Shown here: positions 57,776-64,000 of the stretch, one piece after another
Position numbering within the stretch: the first letter of the stretch is position 1
Layout of the letters: each line of letters starts with the position of its first letter
DNA from: Bactrocera neohumeralis
Taxonomy: Eukaryota > Arthropoda > Insecta > Diptera > Tephritidae
Direction: 5' to 3'
Assembly (NCBI RefSeq): GCF_024586455.1
Contig: NC_065922.1
Coordinates: 16,426,089 to 16,490,088, forward strand
DNA length: 64,000 bases
The notes under the pieces: generated by a model
The model's database searches: none
Told to the model about the DNA's origin: nothing
What the model saw: the letters and a program-made list of their open reading frames with translations, nothing else
Translations under genes and position numbers: made by a program

Positions 57776-58904
57776 GAAATGCTTGCTTGCAGGGCGTACT
57801 CGCCTGCGTGTTGTATTGATTTATTGCCAAACAGTGGACGCTTTATGTTCGCGTTCACCTTTGCGCAGTCGCGCGATTTTTCAGCGGCGCACAGACGCCG
57901 GCTAACCACAAATTGCTTTAAGTGTCGACTTTTTTTCTTATTTTTATTTTTTCTTAATTTTAATTTTTTTTTAAAAATTTTTTTTTTTTAGTTTTTATTT
58001 CAATTTTGAATTTTTTATTTTTTAAATATTTTTTTATATTTATTTTTCTTCTAATTTCTCGCTTATTTTACTTGTGCGTGCAACGCGCCTAAGCTGTAAT
58101 ATGCTTGCAGCAACACTCCGTTGCCTAGCAATTGTCATTTGTTTCCTACAATTCAATTGTTATTGCATAATGTTGCGGTTTTCTGCCTTTTCTTGGCCTG
58201 CCATTATTGCCTTTAGCCACACTTTATTCCGCAAATTTGTTATTGTTTTTATAGGAAATTGTTATTTTTGCTGATTTTTGTGTGTTTTTATAATTTGCTT
58301 GTTGTTGCTGTATTTTATTGTTGTTGTTTTTGTTGTACTTCTTTGTTTCTTTGATTGTTTTTATTTTTGTATTTTCTTTTAGCTTTTCTTTTTGGCCTTT
58401 GGCACAATTTTATTTCTTGCGGTAACCCAACGTCGTCTGTGCTTCGTCCGGTGCGCACGAGTGTTGTACGCCGTTGAAGTGTTTGCAGCTGCAAAAATAT
58501 TATTGCAGTTTTTATATTCATAATTTTTTAGTTTTATTTTTCCGCCTTTTCTTTGAAACACACTTATTAATTGTACTTTTGTATTTTGACTATTTTATAA
58601 CAATCATTATTTGGTTGTTGTTGTTGCCACATTTTTAGGCGCAGCTTTGGGGATTACCATAAACTAATTTTGTAGAAGTATTTTTGGCTAAGATTTTTTC
58701 AGGAATCTTGAGATTGAATTGAAATATTTGAAGATATGTTAGCTTCTCCATAATTTCAGCAGAAATAGAAAATCTCAATTACACTCAAGATCAAATTTGA
58801 CTCGGACTCGAGACATTTAAAGTGTTCGCGCAAGCCGAATCGATACAAGATTTGTTTAACCTTCTTGTATAACAACTATGAATTAGTATTCCAAGAATAA
58901 AATA
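57776..58904. other. T-rich, intron-like DNA
   Basis: 57925-58065 is T-rich low complexity. 58070-58560 and 58600-58640 hold TTGTTG-type words. No gene or element is recognised. Confidence 0.45.
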
Positions 58905-59310
58905 TTTACGAAAGTTCCGTAATTATATTGAAGTACTTGCTCAAAAGCTCATAACTCTCAAATAGTATTCTTTGTTGACAGTTTGGCCGGTCGGAAGGAA
59001 TTCGGAGAGCATCACACCTTAACCACCACGTAACTTTGATATTTAACCTGTTTTGACGTGTTTTTTTCAGCTTTAACTCACCCATATACGGCCGATTGAT
59101 CCTGTTTCTGGGTCGTAAGGGATAGATCCAAGACTCTTCGCCAGTAATAATATGTTTCATGTTTCATGACATTCTGGTAGTCGGAAAGCATTGTTTCACA
59201 GACGTTAACGTTACGCTGTTTTTCGAAAAAATTGAGTGATTTTGGAACCGATCGTGCTTTCACTTTTCTTAGGTCCTAAAATGGATTTCACAGATGTCAG
59301 TAAGATCTCT
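58905..59310 (-). pseudogene. Mariner-family remnant with altered first catalytic residue
   Basis: Minus-strand transposase pieces. 'KARSVPKSLNFFEKQRNVN' and 'CETMLSDYQNVMKH' (59262-59150) form the linker. 'ITGEESWIY' (about 59125-59150) is the first catalytic block, where the usual TGDESW has Asp changed to Glu. 'LKKTRQNRLNIKV' follows near 59065. After a frameshift, 'EFLPTGQTVNKEYYLRVM' (about 58935-58995) gives the middle of the DDE domain. The element is cut there; the second and third Asp blocks are missing. The N-terminal HTH is only weakly visible near 59300. Same broad family as the copies at 27.5 and 34.2 kb by its linker. Confidence 0.85.
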
Positions 59311-60289
59311 GGCTGTCACTGAAGGACTTTTCCAACATTCTGAGCGTTTCGGTAACAGAAAATTAATTCCGCACATAAAATTTATTGGAACTTCTTGTCT
59401 AAACACGATGTGGCATATAGCACAGATGTCAGTGACAGTCACATCACCTAGACAAAAAGTATTTCGGCGAATGGGTTTTCGTCTTTATTATCGCTTTGCG
59501 AATATATGAAAAGAATCCCAAAAAATCTATCGGTAGAAGGTTTCTTGACGATGTCTCGGAAGTTGCACAAATCAAATATTTTGCAATGACTTTACTCAGG
59601 AGCACAGGGTTATTCAGAGAGCACAAAATAGAGTGGGAAATTTTACGCCACGTGATTTCACAATGGGCCTCCTAAAGGCATAGGAGTGTCGTGAGCCATC
59701 CACTCTATTAAAATATATAAGAAAAATTGCAAAAAAAGTATTTCTTAATTCTTTTGGAATTAAAAATGTTCTATGTTAATAAGCATTAAAAAAAATAAAA
59801 ATAATATTCAAAAATGTTCACTACCACTTTATGAAAATATTTTTTGAATTCAAAGTCTTCACACCCATATGATATTAATCAAAGTTCATATGTTTGTATA
59901 TAATTTTGTTTTAACGAAAAATATACATATAAAGTCACTTTTCATAACCCAACGGTAAAAAGCAAAAAATACAAATATTTAAAATCGTGTTACCAAACAC
60001 GACCGCTATTATTAGCGCCGCAGGAGAAACTTAAACCAAACGTATGCGGGTTATGGGGTTAGGTGTAAGTTCAATATTTATTGCCACAAATGGAGTTATA
60101 AATAATTAATTAACTTACTGCATTCGAAATTAAGGAGGCAAATTACATGCATTTTATTCGTAGCGCTGGAGGGCTTCAACGGTAAAACTTTTACATATGT
60201 ATTTATATGCATAGTATGTACGTATAGTATGTATGAAAAATGGCCTGTTTTTGAGAGAACAGAAAAAGATCTCACAATATTTGGAGACT
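59311..60289. other. Unassigned DNA
   Basis: The first 200 bp may be a worn continuation of the mariner N-terminus. The rest is mixed AT-rich sequence without a recognised gene. Confidence 0.35.
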
Positions 60290-61060
60290 GTAAGGCTCAG
60301 GCAAATAAGATTTTACAGATGATAAATTATAAAAAAAAATTAAATAATATAAAACATATTTTTTTATAAAAAATAAATAAAATTAAATAAAGGTTTCCTT
60401 AAAAATTAAATAAATTAAAAATAATTTTTTAATTTAATATATAAAACAAAAATATTTTATTAAAAAAAAAACATTTTTTTGGATTTTTTTTTCAATAAAA
60501 ATTGTTTTTTTTTGTAATTATGCATACAAATTAAAAATAATAAAAATATTCGTTAATGGAAATATTAAAAAAAAAAAACAAAATTTTATTAGTAACAAAA
60601 TAAATAAAATAAAAATAATTTTTTAATTATACATATACATATGTATATAAAAAAAATATTTTAATAACAAAAAAAAATTCAAAAAATTTTATTTTTCAAA
60701 ATTGTTTTTTCTTTTCAACAAAATTGTTTTTTTTTTGTGCAAAAAATTACTTAATAATGATTTACAAAAATGAAGATTTTCCAAAAAAAAAATTCAAAAA
60801 TATTTCACTATAAATACCAAAATTGCATAAGATGTAATAAAACTACTAAAATACTTTTTAAGTTAAATTAAAAACGAATTTCAAAAATAAAATTAAACAA
60901 AAAATATATAAAATTATAGTAAACATTTTATAAAATAAAAATTATAAAATATTAAAAATAAAAATTTTATAAAATTTTCGAATATTTTAAAAATATTCAT
61001 AATAAAACCTTTCAGTAAAAAATAAAATATTTTTAAAATACTAAGTTTTCTGCAAAAAAT
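60290..61060. repeat. A-rich low-complexity island (~770 bp)
   Basis: Almost only A and T, with A bias on the plus strand and runs of 8-10 A or T, similar to 3.67-4.13 kb. One CATA/TATG interruption lies near 60628-60650. No gene. Confidence 0.88.
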
Positions 61061-63021
61061 TGTATCAGCCCAATTTCAGCACAGCCTCCACATACCTTTC
61101 TATCTATCCTACATACGGCCTCTCTATACTACTATGTTGTTGTATTTACATATGATTTCACTCAAAAACGCGCTTCACTCAAACACACCGTCGACTTGAC
61201 GCTGTGGCACACCTTTTTCGTGCGTGTGGCAAGTAGAGCACTAGAGCGCTCTTTAAGCTGCCACCTACGCAGATTTTTTACAACGCCAACAACAAAAGCT
61301 ATGCAAACAAAGACCAAATAAATAATCTGCCACTTATAAATGGCATAGAAAATGTAAATAAGAACAAAAACAAAAACAAACACTAACATGACGGAATCGC
61401 CGTTCATCCATTTAAGCTTTTCACACCAGTTGGCATTTGATGTTGTTGTTTTTGTTACTATTTTGCTGTTTATGAGTATTTGAAGCACTTTCAACTTCCC
61501 TGTAAGCGAATTCGCTAAATATATTTACATATTTACACACCAAAGGCCCACACGCCAGCGTACGCAGAGCAACAGCAACAACAATAGAAGCCACAACAAC
61601 TAGTAGAACCGAAAAAATGTGTATTTGAGACAAACAAAAGTCAGAAAATCAGCAAAAAAAAAAAAAAAAAAAGAAGAAGAAGAAATTAGCGCAACACCTG
61701 AGTGTTTGTGGCAAGCAAGAAGCAGACCACCAACATTGGGCAGCCAAGTGGCAGCTGCAATCACATGCAACGACAGCAATGAGGCATGGCCGCCGCGCCA
61801 CATTGCAGTTAAAGTGAGTTACTGTTCAGAGTTAGAGCGGGCGCGCAGCAACAACAATAACAACAGCATAAACGGCAGCCACAGCAGCAGCGTGGACAAC
61901 ATTTTTGCGTGGCTGCAACAAGACGGTGGCCGCAACAGCAAATAAACACTTGTCTTAATTGTATGCTGCGCGTGGTGATGCTTTGGCAACGCGCTGCACA
62001 ACCTACTGAGCTATGTTGCATGTTGCCGTTTTTATTATATTTCCTTCTTGTTGTTCTTATTGTTGTTGTTGTTGCTTGTTAACTCGCATGTTAGCGCCGC
62101 TGCTGGTACGCCGCGGCAGTGGGCGCGCATAAGTGCCACCACATGTGGCAATAACACACTCCAAAGTTGTGAATTTGAAAAGTGAAAAGCAAAAACCGAT
62201 TTAAATTAAAATTCAAATAAAATGCGCAAACAAAAAAGCCGAATGCGGAAAACATACAAAAGCAATCGCCTTTTAAATGCCAGCCAGCCGAACGACATAG
62301 AAATCAAGTCAAGTCAAAATGTATGCAAAGCGACGCATGTTTACACACGTCAAACGTTTTTGTGTGGGAGGGGGGCAACTTGCAACAAACGCGGTAATCA
62401 CCCAAACGGCTTGTGGCGTAAATGATGTGGATTAATGTTAGTGTTTGTTGTTGTTGTTATTGTTATTATGTGGCTTTCGCTTTGCATCTTGTCAAATTAA
62501 AACGCTTGCGCCACTCATTTCGCATTAGAAATATGTCCGAATGCTTGCAAACAAGTTGCAAAAGTTGCGTTAAAGTGACAATTTACCGTTAGAGTGGTTG
62601 GAAGCATAGTTTTCACTGCAGAGATATGACAAAAATTATAACAAAAGCTAATATTTGCGCTACACTTGCTTTAGAGTGTGGCTTTAAGCAAATTTATGCT
62701 TTGTGGCAAGTGCGAAATGCGGAGGTTTTCATATTTGCAGGTGTGTGTTGTTCAAACTACGCATTTCTGCTACTGTCTTTTGTTAGATTTTGTTGTTATT
62801 GTTGAAAAAAGCGTTTATAATTGTAAAAAATATACAAAAAGGTGAGATGGGCTACCTTAGTTCTACTTGCAACATTATTTTTGAAAGTAGTTTCCAAAAA
62901 TAAACCTCGGCTTTTATCAGTTTGCAATTAAAAGTGTTTATGGTACTTACCTCTTTGTATACTCTTGCAACATGTTGTTCTTATACAGCAACATTGTTGC
63001 ATAGATTATTAATAATTATAT
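61061..63021. other. Intron-like DNA
   Basis: No gene is supported. An A18 run leads into GAA triplets (61654-61688). CAA/GCAACA words lie at 61565-61590 and 61850-61870, and TTG at 62050-62075 and 62440-62470. Donor-like GAG|GTAAGTA lies on the minus strand at 62945-62956. The 108-codon plus frame (61619-61945) begins in the poly-Lys translation of the A run and is doubtful. Confidence 0.4.
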
Positions 63022-63055
63022 ATTCTTCTTCTTCTTTACTGGCGTAGATATAATA
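63022..63055. mobile_element. Short fragment of a common fly repeat ('cttcttctttactggcgtaga')
   Basis: The bases 'attcttcttcttctttactggcgtagata' match from memory the start of a repeat that is very common in fruit-fly genomes. Only about 34 bp remain, so this rests on one motif. Confidence 0.35.
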
Positions 63056-63599
63056 ATTACATATTACTGCTCTAATAAGTCCACGCTCTCTTCTTATAGT
63101 ATTTTCCTTCACGAAGAAGGCACTACTTAGCATGGTTATAATAGTAAGATTAAAAAAGTATGTTGCTGATGGCTCTAGAACCACTTAGTCAAAATGTTAT
63201 GTTTGCTAAGTATGTAACAGATTTTTCTCCTCATCGTGGTATAGTGTTCGAAGTTTGCTATGTAGCCTTCATGATAATCTGCCTCAATTAGGTCCAAGAA
63301 TCAACTGAGGTCTTTCGTCTTATTTTTGCCTATTTACTCCGTCAGCTAACGGCCACCTTTCACTCAACTGTTCGGCAAAATTCTAAGTATGGAATAATGG
63401 GTATGAGAACGATTTATTAATGGGTCTTTCAGAAAAGATTGTCTACATATAGAATACGTTAATGGATCTCCCTCTCAGAATATGAAGTCTAAATACACAC
63501 TCTTTTCTTTTTATACCTTTGTATTAAATTGCCGCGAAGTGGCATTCTGAAGGAAACGTTTGAGACCGTCCATCGGTATCCGTCCATCTACATGTATAT
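63056..63599. other. Unassigned DNA
   Basis: No gene or repeat is recognised in this mixed-composition stretch. Confidence 0.35.
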
Positions 63600-64000
63600 T
63601 TGCGCTCTCGTCAGGCAATTTGTAAGATATCAGTATGAAAATTTGAACACGTCCTTTTTCCCAAGAAGCTGCACATTTTTTGGAACCGCTGATGCCGCCA
63701 TTTCGAATGGTCAGAATAAAGCTCTTATATATAAGCGAACTAGTCCGACAGTTTTTGAGATATCAATCTGAAATTTTGCAGACATTCATTTTCTCTCAAG
63801 AAGCTGCACCTTTGTCAGAATCGCTGATATCATATAGCAGCCATACAATCCGCATGATTGGAATCAAACTCTTGTATATACGCGAACTAGTCCGATAGTT
63901 TTTGAGATATCGATCTGAAAATTTTAACCACCATTGCTGATTTGTTGCAACCGCCGATACCGAAATATCGTACAATAAACCTAAACATTTCTTCGGATTG
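63600..64000. repeat. Dispersed fly repeat in ~133-147-bp tandem units, runs off window
   Basis: The block 'agatatcRRTMTGAAAWTTT' occurs at 63625, 63758 and 63905. It is followed by 'caagaagctgcac', 'tcagaaYcgctgat', 'atagcagccatacaa', 'gcgaactagtccga' and 'agtttttgagatatc' in order. The 'atagcWgccatacaaWccg' part matches the fragment at 17.6 kb. The third unit is cut by the window edge. No open frame is convincing. Confidence 0.7.

Overview
The window looks like euchromatic DNA from a higher fly. I favour a true fruit fly (Tephritidae), as an inference from: the density of GTTGCAAC/TTGCCAC words, long CATA/TATG microsatellites, many decayed mariner copies, and dispersed repeats carrying 'gcagccatacaa', 'ccacgccc' and 'gacggacagacgg' motifs that I associate with flies of this group. 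I find no complete host protein-coding gene. Almost every open frame is a low-complexity or antisense by-product with many Cys, His and Leu. The simplest reading is intergenic DNA or one very long intron.

Layout. 0-3 kb: a tandem duplication and unassigned DNA. 2.86-3.64 kb: a deleted mariner. 3.7-9.9 kb: DNA dense in TTGCAAC words, bounded by an A-rich island (3.7-4.1) and a T-rich island (7.5-8.8), with a 370-bp duplication carrying TTCGGGAT palindromes. 12-14.7 kb: palindromic CATA/TATG tracts and an 11-bp minisatellite. 16.4-17.1 kb: an RTE-like LINE fragment. 19.1-19.7 kb: a ~114-bp array. 21.5-22.6 kb: a Jockey-like LINE tail. 25.7-26.75 kb: a terminal-inverted-repeat element without a transposase. 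27.5-30.5 kb: a mariner remnant, a tRNA-like stretch and a DUF4817-type transposase. 31.3-33 kb: GC-richer CAA-repeat DNA with a possible first exon. 34.2 kb: another mariner. 37.3-38 kb: a hexamer satellite. 40.7-41.4 kb: a second DUF4817-type transposon. 44-45.1 kb: a LINE with a YADD reverse-transcriptase motif. 47.8-51.3 kb: an array of dyads. 54.2 kb: a textbook recursive-splice motif. 54.4-55.5 kb: a ~118/245-bp array. 59 kb: a mariner. 60.3-61.1 kb: an A-rich island. 63.6-64 kb: a dispersed fly repeat in tandem.

How it may fit together. The three LINE remnants all lie on the minus strand, while the recursive-splice motif and the candidate first exon lie on the plus strand. That agrees with a plus-strand host gene whose long intron fills much of the window, because sense LINE insertions in introns are usually selected against. 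This is inference; transcript data would settle it. The least explained sequence is a set of separate arrays, each 0.6-3.6 kb, whose units are marked by the same short word (TTGCMAC/GTKGCAA) at about 100-120 bp spacing.
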